Made by a program: the position numbers and the translations under genes. Of a stretch of DNA of 23,067 nt, positions 13,679-20,924 are shown piece by piece. The notes under the pieces were generated by a model. The model was not told where the DNA came from and did no database searches. It saw only the letters and a program-made list of their open reading frames with translations. Where the stretch lies: the NCBI GenBank assembly GCA_031270205.1, contig JAISYA010000021.1:1-23067 (forward strand), read 5' to 3'. The stretch is from Treponema sp. GTDB lineage: Bacteria; Spirochaetota; Spirochaetia; Treponematales; Breznakiellaceae. Every line of letters starts with the position of its first letter. Positions within the stretch are counted from its first letter, which is position 1.

Positions 13679-15747
13679 AAACTCGACAATATCCGCTCCG
13701 CGTCCGCTTTGCCGGCATAGGAGACGTTGCGCGTTAAGAGGTCCTGCAAATACTTTTTCGCTTCATCGGGCCTCCCCAGGCTTACGCAGATTTTTCCCAT
13801 TTCAAACAGGGCGTCCCAGTTATCGGGGGCAAGGCGCAGCACCGCCTGGTAAGCGTTCCGGGCGTTGGCAAGCTCGCCCGCGCCGGCGTAAGCCCTGGCC
13901 AAATTCAGATGCAGCGTGGGATGATTGGCCTCCGCCGCCAGGGCCCGCTCATAGTGGTCCACGCTCGAAGTCCAGTTTTCCAGCCTGGCGTAGACCGCGC
14001 CCATGTTGTTGTTCACCTCAAAATTGGCCGGCCCTATTCTGAACGCCTCGTTCAGATAACGGAGGGCTTCTTCGGGCATATCTTTGGAAAGGTACAGGCT
14101 TCCCACGTTGATACGGGGCCGCAGGTACTGTGGGTCAAGCGCCGCGGCGTTCCGGTACGCGCTGATGGCGGCGTCGGTTCCGCCCAGGGATTCGGCGGCA
14201 AGGCCCAGCGTATAGGCGTATACCGCGTTGGAAGGATTCTTTTCCGCGGCGCGCCTGGCAAAGTCAAGGGCCTCGGTGTTTTTGTGCATGGACAGTTTTA
14301 CCACGGCCATGTTGTAATTGGTCTGGGCGTCCGAGGGGGCCGCCTGCAGGGCGCGGGCAAAAGAAGCCTCCGCCGCGGCATAGTCCCCGGCGGCGTTCTG
14401 GGCCGCCCCCAGTTCCCTGAGCGAAGAGAGATCGCCTGAGTTGTGCTTCAGGGCCGTGTTAAAGGCGTCTATGGCCCCTTTGCTGTCGCCCCTGGCAAAG
14501 AGAATCCGCCCCACTTCACGGTGGGCCAGCGCGTAATCCGCCTTGACCGCGATGGCCTGGCGGTAGGCGTTCAGGGCTTCGTCCTGCCGGTTTAAGGCCC
14601 GCAGGGTTCCTCCCAGGTTGTACCAGCCCGGCTCAAACTTGGAGTTGAGCCGGACCACGGTCTCAAAGGCCTCCCTCGCCTCGGTATAACGCCGGGTGGT
14701 AAAAGTTGTCCGCCCCAGCTCATAGGAATACAGATGATTCGCCGGCTCAAGCCGCACCGCTTCCTTGAACTCGGCGACAGCCTTGTCGGTCTGGCGGAGA
14801 TCCCGGCTGAGTTTTCCCAGGGTATAACGGGGCAGCGCCTGCCGGGGATCCCTGGCCGCCGCTTCGGACGCCAGGTCCGCCGACCGTTTGGCGGCGTCGG
14901 CTCCATCGTCGCTGTCAGGACGGCGGGCAAAAAACTCGTAGTAGGCGTCGGCCATGTCCGCCAGCTTCTGAGCCTCAAAATGGCTTTCCCCCGGCGCTAT
15001 TTTGGCGCGGGCTTCCCCAAAGGTCTCGTTCGCGCCGGCAAGATCATTGCTGTCAAGCTGGGCCTTGCCCCTGGAAACGAGGTCGTTCACCGCCCGCATT
15101 TGCTCCTGCACGGCGCGGGATGCTTTGGCAAGCTCCTCTTCCTCGGCTTTGCGCCGGGCCGCCTCCGCCGCCAGGCGCAGCCGCTCCTCCTCGGCCTCCC
15201 TCTGGCGCGCCGCCTGCCGCTCTTCCTCAGCCTGATGCTGGGCCGCGCGCTGCGCCGCCAGCCGCTCTTCCTCAGCCTGCCGCTGGGCCGCGCGCTGCGC
15301 CGCCAGCCGTTCTTCCGCTTCCGCCGCCACGCCCGAGCGCGCCGCCGCTTCCGCCGCAAGCCGGGCGAGCTGCTCGGCCGACTGCAGCGCCAGGTTCTGA
15401 TCCGGCGCGAGCCTGGACAGCGCTTCAAGCAGGCGGTCCATCTCGTCTGACTCGCTCACGCTCCGCTGTTCCCGTAAAGCCCGTTCGTGCAGTTCCCTGG
15501 CCGCGGCGTTATCGGGGGCCTCTATCAGCAGGCGTTCCAGCAGGTCCAAGGCCCGCCCATACTCGGAGACGGCAAGATAATCCTCCGCCAGCTTCAGCGT
15601 ATTTTCCTGCCTCGTCAATTCCAGCGTCCGGGCCGAAGGGCCGCCGGACATTGCCGGCGCGCCCCACTTGATAAATATGAACACGCCGGCCGCCAAAAGC
15701 AGCGCGCCTCCGGCGATTATGGCTATCAATGTACGTCTATCCATCAT
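13675..15747 (-). CDS. Membrane-anchored coiled-coil and TPR protein
   Basis: 690 residues. One N-terminal membrane segment (about 8-28) with little before it, then a TPR-like stretch (50-95), an Ala/Glu/Arg/Gln coiled coil (about 125-225), and roughly ten or more TPR units from about 310 to the end (for example AWYNLG-type and YNMAVVKL turns). The coil contains a 15-residue repeat (EERLAAQRAAQRQAE) encoded by a 45-bp tandem duplication. TPR arrays are protein-binding scaffolds, and the body probably lies in the periplasm. It is first in a five-gene operon and coupled to the permease gene. The start is MM; either ATG (15747 or 15744) is possible and the ribosome binding site is weak. Partner unknown. 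Confidence 0.85.
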   Translation of the reverse strand: MMDRRTLIAIIAGGALLLAAGVFIFIKWGAPAMSGGPSARTLELTRQENTLKLAEDYLAVSEYGRALDLLERLLIEAPDNAAARELHERALREQRSVSESDEMDRLLEALSRLAPDQNLALQSAEQLARLAAEAAARSGVAAEAEERLAAQRAAQRQAEEERLAAQRAAQHQAEEERQAARQREAEEERLRLAAEAARRKAEEEELAKASRAVQEQMRAVNDLVSRGKAQLDSNDLAGANETFGEARAKIAPGESHFEAQKLADMADAYYEFFARRPDSDDGADAAKRSADLASEAAARDPRQALPRYTLGKLSRDLRQTDKAVAEFKEAVRLEPANHLYSYELGRTTFTTRRYTEAREAFETVVRLNSKFEPGWYNLGGTLRALNRQDEALNAYRQAIAVKADYALAHREVGRILFARGDSKGAIDAFNTALKHNSGDLSSLRELGAAQNAAGDYAAAEASFARALQAAPSDAQTNYNMAVVKLSMHKNTEALDFARRAAEKNPSNAVYAYTLGLAAESLGGTDAAISAYRNAAALDPQYLRPRINVGSLYLSKDMPEEALRYLNEAFRIGPANFEVNNNMGAVYARLENWTSSVDHYERALAAEANHPTLHLNLARAYAGAGELANARNAYQAVLRLAPDNWDALFEMGKICVSLGRPDEAKKYLQDLLTRNVSYAGKADAERILSSL
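15219..15308. repeat. 45-bp tandem duplication in the TPR gene
   Basis: Two nearly identical 45-bp units (15219-15263 and 15264-15308) starting GCTCTTCCTCAGCCTG, then a degenerate third start at 15309. They encode the repeated EERLAAQRAAQ peptide of the coiled coil on the minus strand. The unit is a multiple of three, so gain or loss only changes coil length. Confidence 0.75.
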
Positions 15748-15816
15748 TATACATTCTTCGGTATTTGCAGCTCAAAAAATTAGCCGGTGGAAACGGCGCG
15801 GCTGCGTCCTGCCCCC

Positions 15817-15844
15817 AGTATACCGCAAAGCGGGACCGCTGCAA
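15817..15844 (-). promoter_or_regulatory. Candidate promoter of the TPR-to-queA operon
   Basis: On the minus strand TTGCAG (15844-15839) and TATACT (15822-15817) are 16 bp apart. The -10 is good, the -35 matches only in TTG. It is about 70 bp upstream of the TPR start, in the gap divergent from the nitroreductase gene. Confidence 0.4.
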
Positions 15845-15917
15845 CAGTGGAATCGGTACCGCTTTAACTTTGTGCCTTTTTATGATATGGTGATCCTTTA
15901 GATACACAGGAGACTCC

Positions 15918-16436
15918 ATGCAAGCGATTTTTGAACGCCGTTCTGTCCGTAATTTTTTGCCGAAACCCGTGGAAGCAGAGAAAGTTGAACGCATCCTCCG
16001 GGCTGGTTTTGAAGCGCCGTCGGCCCATAACCGGCGGCCCTGGGAATTTTTGGTTGTTACCGAAAGGGAAGATCTCAAAGCCATTGCGGATATGAGCCCC
16101 TACGCGAAAATGTGCGCGGGCGCGGGCGCGGTGATTGCCCTCTGCGCCAATCTGAAACTGGGGGCAAGTCCCGATCCGGGTGACACCTGGTGGGTTCAAG
16201 ACCTTTCGGCGGCCACGGAAAATATCCTGCTCCAAATCGTGGATGAAGGACTCGGCGGGGTATGGCTCGGCTGGTATCCCGATGAGGGGCGGGTTAGGGC
16301 CTTTGCCTCTCGCTTCGGTATCCCCGGCCATAGTATCCCCTTTTCACTGGTTGCCCTGGGCTACCCCGCGAAAATCCCGTCACGGAAGGACCGCTTTTAT
16401 CCGGAAAAGGTGCATTACGGAGTCTGGGGGCCTTAG
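15918..16436 (+). CDS. Nitroreductase-family flavoprotein
   Basis: 172 residues, the short form of the FMN-dependent nitroreductase fold. Seen: the N-terminal phosphate-binding RRSVRNF (7-13), APSAHNRRPW (33-42), the helix DLSAATENILLQIVDEGLGG (95-114) followed by VWLGWYP, and ALGYP (147-151). These enzymes act as dimers, use NAD(P)H and reduce nitroaromatics, quinones or other electrophiles; the physiological substrate cannot be read from sequence. AGGAG lies 7 nt before the ATG. It is a single gene divergent from the TPR operon and convergent with the next TPR gene. Confidence 0.92.
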   Translation: MQAIFERRSVRNFLPKPVEAEKVERILRAGFEAPSAHNRRPWEFLVVTEREDLKAIADMSPYAKMCAGAGAVIALCANLKLGASPDPGDTWWVQDLSAATENILLQIVDEGLGGVWLGWYPDEGRVRAFASRFGIPGHSIPFSLVALGYPAKIPSRKDRFYPEKVHYGVWGP

Positions 16437-16494
16437 GATCCTGCCGCGCTTGTGGATTTTTGCGGCGTAACAAACTGCCCGCTCTCTTAAACCG

Positions 16495-17229
16495 TCACTC
16501 AAGCTCGAATTCGCTCTCGTACCCTTCCACGTCCTCGGCCCCGCTGGAAAGGCCCTGGCTTGAGTTAGCCGCGGACTGAAGAGAGGCAGAAACTTCGTCC
16601 AGCAGGCGCTGCCGGCGTTCCGCCTCGGCTTTGGCCGCCTCTTCCCTAACTCTGGCTGTTTCTTCGGCGAGGAGCTTCCTCCGTTCTTCGGCGGCGGACT
16701 CGGAGTGGATAAAGGCGATAAGCCGCTCTATCTGGAGCCGTTTGGGAGAGCGCGGTTCCAGCGACAAATACAGCTCATAATCGCCAAGCGCCGCCCGCAC
16801 AGAACCGGCTTTCAGGCGGGCGTTGGCCCTGCCCAGGTACGCGGAGGCGTAACCGGGATCCGCGTCCAGAGCCAGGGTGTAGCAGCGCTCCGCTTCGGCG
16901 GCGTCCCCTTTTTTGAAATAGGCGTTCCCCAGATTATTCGCCACATTGGCGCTCAAATCCCCGGCCCGCTCGAGGATCTTCCGGTAGGCGGCAATGGCCT
17001 CGTCGATCCGTTCCAGCTGCTCATACACCATGCCCAGGTACAGATAGGCCGTTACATGGGCGGGATCGTCGGCGATGGAATTTTCAAGGTAGGGCGCGGC
17101 CTCTCCGGGCTTGTTCTGCATGAACAGCGCCTCGCCTTTGGTAAAATTGGTCTGCCCAAAGCCAAAAACCGCCGCGGCAAACCACCAAACCACGGCTCCG
17201 TAGTACCTGGCGGGACAATTTCTGTTCAT
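16495..17229 (-). CDS. Secreted or periplasmic TPR protein
   Basis: 244 residues from ATG 17229. The N-terminus MNRNCPARYYGAVVWWFAA then VFGFG looks like a signal peptide. About four TPR units follow (roughly residues 30-155: YLYLGMVYEQ, ANNLGNAYFKKG, AYLGRANARL), then a charged Ala/Glu/Arg coil and an acidic end (EGYESEFELE). Start: GGAGG lies 4 nt before 17229. An ATG at 17244 with GGAG is nearly as good and would add five residues; the longer frame to 17310 has no support. TPR architecture implies protein binding. It shares the upstream gap with the next, divergent TPR gene. Confidence 0.8.
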   Translation of the reverse strand: MNRNCPARYYGAVVWWFAAAVFGFGQTNFTKGEALFMQNKPGEAAPYLENSIADDPAHVTAYLYLGMVYEQLERIDEAIAAYRKILERAGDLSANVANNLGNAYFKKGDAAEAERCYTLALDADPGYASAYLGRANARLKAGSVRAALGDYELYLSLEPRSPKRLQIERLIAFIHSESAAEERRKLLAEETARVREEAAKAEAERRQRLLDEVSASLQSAANSSQGLSSGAEDVEGYESEFELE

Positions 17230-17261
17230 ACGCCCTCCGTTCATATTCTCTCCGTATTCAC

Positions 17262-17334
17262 TAATAACCGATAATACCGATAATATAGTAATATAAAGCC
17301 GCTGTCCCAAAACTTCGGTTTTGGGAACGGCTTT
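17262..17334. promoter_or_regulatory. Divergent intergenic region with AT-rich repeats and an element-like hairpin
   Basis: Between two divergent TPR genes. 17262-17292 is AT-rich with an imperfect 9-bp tandem repeat (ATAACCG, ATAATACCG, ATAATATAG) and probably holds promoter elements. 17295-17334 is a hairpin: AAAGCCG, a 2-nt bulge, then TCCCAAAAC, loop TTCG, GTTTTGGGAACGGCTTT. It resembles the dispersed-element hairpin but sits in the 5' leader of the rightward gene, just before its ribosome binding site. Confidence 0.5.
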
Positions 17335-17352
17335 ACGGAAAAAGGAAAAGTC

Positions 17353-18333
17353 ATGTCCAGAACCCTACCTCTCATTATCATCCTTGCGGCCGGCATCGGC
17401 GCCCTTATCTCTTTTATCGTCAAATCCGTGTTGTTTCCCCAGTATGCCGAAGCGCTGCCCAAACTGATAAAAACGGGAAGAATCCAGGCGGCAATCAGGG
17501 CGGCAAAGCGTATCATCGCCCAAAACCCCCGTAACGCCGAGGCTCACTACTATCTGGGCCTGGCGTATCACCGGGAAAAACGGGAAGAACTGGCGCTGGC
17601 CGAACTGAAAACGGTTTTGAACCTGGGTATCACTAATAGAAATATACCCGAAGTGGAATTCCGCGAACTCCTGGCCGGCCTGTACGCCGCGCAGCATGAG
17701 GGGGAAGAGGCGCTGAAGGAATACCTCCTGCTCATAAAGCTCATACCGACGCACGCGGACTACTACTACCGGGCGGGCAAGCTCTTTAACGAGCGGAACA
17801 AGACCGATATGGCGGCCGCTTACCTCGGCAAGGCCGCGGAACTTAACCCCAGGGACGGGAATATCCACTGCGAATTGGGGATCATGCTGTACAAGGAAAA
17901 GAAGGCGCGCGAGGCGAAGGCGGCCCTGAACGTCGCTCTTAAACACGCGGGCGACAACCAGGAGCGGGCGCACTATTACCTGGGGAAGATCCTAAAAGAC
18001 TCCAAAGAGTACGCCGCCGCCGCCGAGTCTTTTGAAAAGGCCGCCCGCAGCGGCGAGTTCAAAGTCAGGGCCCTGGTGGAAAAAGGCGGCTGCTACCTTG
18101 CGCAGGGGGCAGCGGACCGGGCTATCGCCGACCTTGAGCAGGCGGTACAGGCCATTACCGACGAATCCAGCCAGGAAAGCCTGTACGCCCGCTATTTCCT
18201 GGGCAATTGTTATGAAAGCAAGAAGGAGATAGACAAGGCCATTGCCCAGTGGGACAAGGTCTACGCCCGAAAGAAGAACTTCAAAGACGTGGGCGAAAAG
18301 CTCGTCCGGTACCAGTCGTCCCGGACCCTTTGA
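17353..18333 (+). CDS. Membrane-anchored TPR protein
   Basis: 326 residues. One N-terminal membrane helix (about 4-24, LPLIIILAAGIGALISFIV), then TPR units along the whole protein (AHYYLGLAYHREK, YYYRAGKLFNER, IHCELGIMLYKEKK, AHYYLGKILKDSKEY, YARYFLGNCYESKKE). Probably anchored in the inner membrane as a protein-interaction scaffold. The AAGGAAAA ribosome binding site follows the leader hairpin. The metallophosphoesterase gene begins 10 bp after its stop, so the two are likely co-transcribed. Specific role unknown. Confidence 0.88.
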   Translation: MSRTLPLIIILAAGIGALISFIVKSVLFPQYAEALPKLIKTGRIQAAIRAAKRIIAQNPRNAEAHYYLGLAYHREKREELALAELKTVLNLGITNRNIPEVEFRELLAGLYAAQHEGEEALKEYLLLIKLIPTHADYYYRAGKLFNERNKTDMAAAYLGKAAELNPRDGNIHCELGIMLYKEKKAREAKAALNVALKHAGDNQERAHYYLGKILKDSKEYAAAAESFEKAARSGEFKVRALVEKGGCYLAQGAADRAIADLEQAVQAITDESSQESLYARYFLGNCYESKKEIDKAIAQWDKVYARKKNFKDVGEKLVRYQSSRTL

Positions 18334-18343
18334 CAGAGCGGGC

Positions 18344-19015
18344 ATGAAGATCCTCTGCGTTTCCGACCAGATCGATCCCCTGGTGTATTCCGCCGCCATC
18401 AAAGAGCGGTTTGCCGGCATCGGCCTGGTGCTCTGCGCCGGCGACCTTCCCCTTGATTACCTTGATTTCATTGTCTCAAGCCTCAGCAAGCCCCTGCTCT
18501 TTGTGTTCGGCAACCACCACGTTGCGGAGATGCGCTATTTTCAGGGAACGCAGCTCTGGAGTGGCGAAGACGAAATGTTTCGCGGCTCCGGCGCGATTCA
18601 CGCGGGATCAACAATCAAAATTGAAGAAGGGCTGATCATCGCCGGGCTGGGCGGTTCAATGCGTTACAACCGGGGGGAAAATCAGTTCACCAATTTCGGG
18701 ATGTACTGCGAGATTATAAAGCTTATCCCCCGCCTCTTGTGGAACCGCGCCGTTCACGGCCGCTATGTGGACATACTCCTTACCCACGCGCCGCCGGAGG
18801 GCATCCACGACCAGCAGGATAAATGCCATAAGGGCTTCCGGGCCTTTCTCTGGTTTATGCGGGCCTTCAAGCCCCGCTATCTGGTACACGGCCATATCCA
18901 CCTGTACGATCAGTCCGACGTCCGCGTAACAAGCTACCGGCAGACGCTGGTCATTAACGCCTACAGCCATCATGTTATTGATACGGAGAGTACCGGCAGG
19001 GACGCGGTCTGCTGA
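18344..19015 (+). CDS. Metallophosphoesterase-family protein
   Basis: 223 residues from ATG 18344 (the frame is open upstream but only under the TPR gene). The calcineurin-like motif series is visible: VSDQID with D8, CAGDLP (GD), FGNHH (GNH), LTHAPP and VHGHIH. The first motif is DxI where most members have DxH, and GNHH replaces GNHD/E, so metal binding at one site may differ. Members hydrolyse phosphomonoesters, cyclic nucleotides or phosphodiesters; the substrate is not predictable here. It sits 10 bp after the TPR gene with only a weak site (AGAGCGGG), suggesting co-translation. Confidence 0.85.
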   Translation: MKILCVSDQIDPLVYSAAIKERFAGIGLVLCAGDLPLDYLDFIVSSLSKPLLFVFGNHHVAEMRYFQGTQLWSGEDEMFRGSGAIHAGSTIKIEEGLIIAGLGGSMRYNRGENQFTNFGMYCEIIKLIPRLLWNRAVHGRYVDILLTHAPPEGIHDQQDKCHKGFRAFLWFMRAFKPRYLVHGHIHLYDQSDVRVTSYRQTLVINAYSHHVIDTESTGRDAVC

Positions 19016-19047
19016 AGCGGTGTTGCCCGCGGCAGACGGCCGGTCCG

Positions 19048-20019
19048 TTAGCGCTTGAGCGCTTTTTCAAGCTGGCGCAGGCGGTAGGTGGAATACAGCT
19101 CTTTCCCGTATTCGGTTATTTCCCAGATTTCATCGCCGGCATTCCCGCTGTTGGCGCATTTAACCAGCCGTAACAGCTCGAAATCGGCCATAATTTTCTT
19201 GATGGTGTTTGACGGAGTGGGATAATCCTTGCGGACGGTCTTCTCCAGATCGGGGTTGAGCACCGTCCCCAGAAAGCGGGATACCTCGCTGGTGGTCTTG
19301 CCCAGCGCCAGTTCCGGCGCCAGCAGTTTGAATATCCGCAGATAGCGGAACTGCCGGGTGTTTTCCCAGTTGTCCCCGGATACATAGTAAAAACTTAACG
19401 GCGCCGTGTTCAGGGCCAGCAGTTTCAGGGCTTTTCTCATCTGTTCCCGCAGCCTGGCCACCATTTCGCCGCTCCCTATTTTTATCTGCCGCCTGAGCAT
19501 ATCGTTTTCGCCGCTGAGCCGGGCAAGCTCATTGGCCACCAGCGGCCTAATTGCCTCATCCCCTCTAACCCAGCCTGCCCGCGGGTTGAGGTTCATTTCC
19601 CGGATCAATACGCTCTGGGCTTTCTGGCACAGATCCGCCGTACCAAGCCAGGTCTCGTGCGCGCCGGCGCGGAGCTTCCGCTGGTATTCCGCCACCTTTT
19701 GTATCATCTCCGCGTCCGTTTCTTTTTTGGAAGCCTTCCAGCGGGCCTTTTCATCGATAATAAGGGCGATGACGGGGATTCCCTTTTGTACCGCTATGGC
19801 GTATTCCGTCTCCGCCGCGTATCGATAGGCGCTGAGGGCCACAAAGTAATCACATTCCTCAATGGTCTTTTGCAAAAGCCGGCGTGAGTCTTTTTCGGAT
19901 GGGTCGATATATTCCGCCGTAAGCGGAACGTGCCCCAGCTCCATGATGATACGGAACAGTTCCCGGCGCTCGTTCTTTAGATCGTCCAAAGTCGAACCGA
20001 CAAAAAGGTGATACTGCAT
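19048..20019 (-). CDS. DUF4062-like protein with C-terminal winged-helix-like region
   Basis: 323 residues. The N-terminus (4-88) matches the DUF4062 pattern: HLFVGSTLDDLKNERRELF, LGHVPLTAEYID, ECDYFVALSAYRY, then TEYAIAVQKGIPVIALI. This domain is related to TIR-like, nucleoside-handling folds and in other bacteria is joined to NTPase or effector modules, often in defence or stress signalling. A helical linker (about 150-200) follows. The C-terminal part (about 225-312; RFLGTVLN, TPSNTIKKIMADFELLRLV, EIWEITEYGKELY) looks like a winged helix. Here it stands alone with no NTPase partner beside it. The ribosome binding site GAGGA is unusually close to the ATG. DUF4062 identity is fairly likely; function unknown. 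Confidence 0.75.
   Translation of the reverse strand: MQYHLFVGSTLDDLKNERRELFRIIMELGHVPLTAEYIDPSEKDSRRLLQKTIEECDYFVALSAYRYAAETEYAIAVQKGIPVIALIIDEKARWKASKKETDAEMIQKVAEYQRKLRAGAHETWLGTADLCQKAQSVLIREMNLNPRAGWVRGDEAIRPLVANELARLSGENDMLRRQIKIGSGEMVARLREQMRKALKLLALNTAPLSFYYVSGDNWENTRQFRYLRIFKLLAPELALGKTTSEVSRFLGTVLNPDLEKTVRKDYPTPSNTIKKIMADFELLRLVKCANSGNAGDEIWEITEYGKELYSTYRLRQLEKALKR
19050..19067 (+). terminator. Possible terminator after the metallophosphoesterase gene
   Basis: AGCGC-TTGA-GCGCT followed by TTTTT. The stem is short but GC-rich. It overlaps the last codons of the convergent DUF4062-like gene, which is unusual but possible between convergent genes. Confidence 0.35.
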
Positions 20020-20088
20020 ATCCTCAGTATACCGGTATTCCCGCGCCGGGGCAATGGACGGGAACGGGATTATACCGTATTATTACCC

Positions 20089-20871
20089 ATGATTGGCTTT
20101 CTGGTGAAAAAGACCTTTTTCGACCTGTGGGACAATTTGTTCCGCATCGCCCTGCTTAACCTGGGCTTTATCGCTTCCCTTGCCGTCCCCGTGTTTCTGC
20201 CCGGTCTTTTTACCAGCCCGGCGCTTTTCTGCGCGGCCCTGGCCGTCGGGACGCTCTGGTGCGCCGTGTACCTTGCGGCGGCGGCCCTCTCGCTCAGGGC
20301 CGTGTCCGACTACGGCTCGTTCGGCTTCGGCGATTTTGCGCGGAACCTTAAGGAGGGCTGGCCCGCCGGCCTGTGCATGGGCGCCGCGGTCCTTATCCTC
20401 TGGGCCGTGGTTTCGATCGTCATCCCCTTTTATCTGAGCGTCAATTCCATGATCGGCCTGCTCCTTGCCGCGGTGATTTTCTGGACGCTGGTCCTGGCCC
20501 TGCTTTCGCTGCAATTTTTCTTTGCGGTGCGGGCCCGCCTTGATTCCAGGCTTGCAAGCGTTTTCAGGAAATGCGTTATTATTTTTTTCGACAACCCCGG
20601 ACTGGCCGTTTTTTCCCTGCTCCACAACGCCGTCATCCTGGCCGTTTCCGTGCTGCTGGCCCTGCTTTTTCCCGGCCCCGCCGGCATTCTCCTGTACCTT
20701 GACGAAGCCCTGCGCCTGCGGCTTTTGAAATACGACTGGCTTGAGGCCAACCCGGAAGCGCCTGTCCGGTCAAAGCGCCGCGCAATTCCCTGGGACGCGA
20801 TTCTGGTTGAGGAGCGGGAAAAGACCGGGACGCGCTCGCTGAAGAGTTTTATTTTTCCCTGGAAGGATTAA
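20089..20871 (+). CDS. Unknown multi-pass membrane protein
   Basis: 260 residues from ATG 20089; a longer frame from GTG 20008 would overlap the divergent gene and has no better signal. Five or six hydrophobic segments (about 22-42, 46-70, 95-117, 122-146, 172-204), with FDLWDNLFRIALLNLG at the N-terminus reminiscent of DUF624/YesL-type proteins, though that link is weak. The soluble end is basic then ordered (RAIPWDAILVEEREKTGTR, SLKSFIFPWKD). No ribosome binding site is evident before the ATG, so initiation may be leaderless or the start may be wrong. Function unknown. Confidence 0.7.
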   Translation: MIGFLVKKTFFDLWDNLFRIALLNLGFIASLAVPVFLPGLFTSPALFCAALAVGTLWCAVYLAAAALSLRAVSDYGSFGFGDFARNLKEGWPAGLCMGAAVLILWAVVSIVIPFYLSVNSMIGLLLAAVIFWTLVLALLSLQFFFAVRARLDSRLASVFRKCVIIFFDNPGLAVFSLLHNAVILAVSVLLALLFPGPAGILLYLDEALRLRLLKYDWLEANPEAPVRSKRRAIPWDAILVEEREKTGTRSLKSFIFPWKD

Positions 20872-20924
20872 GCGGGGGAAGCGGGCGCTCTTGACGGGCG
20901 GCCGGTTTGCGGTCCGATTTCTGC

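Noticed and set aside
15120..15671. Pro/Ala-rich plus-strand frame opposite the TPR coiled coil
   Set aside because: Composition is a mirror of the Ala/Arg/Glu coiled-coil codons of the real minus-strand gene.
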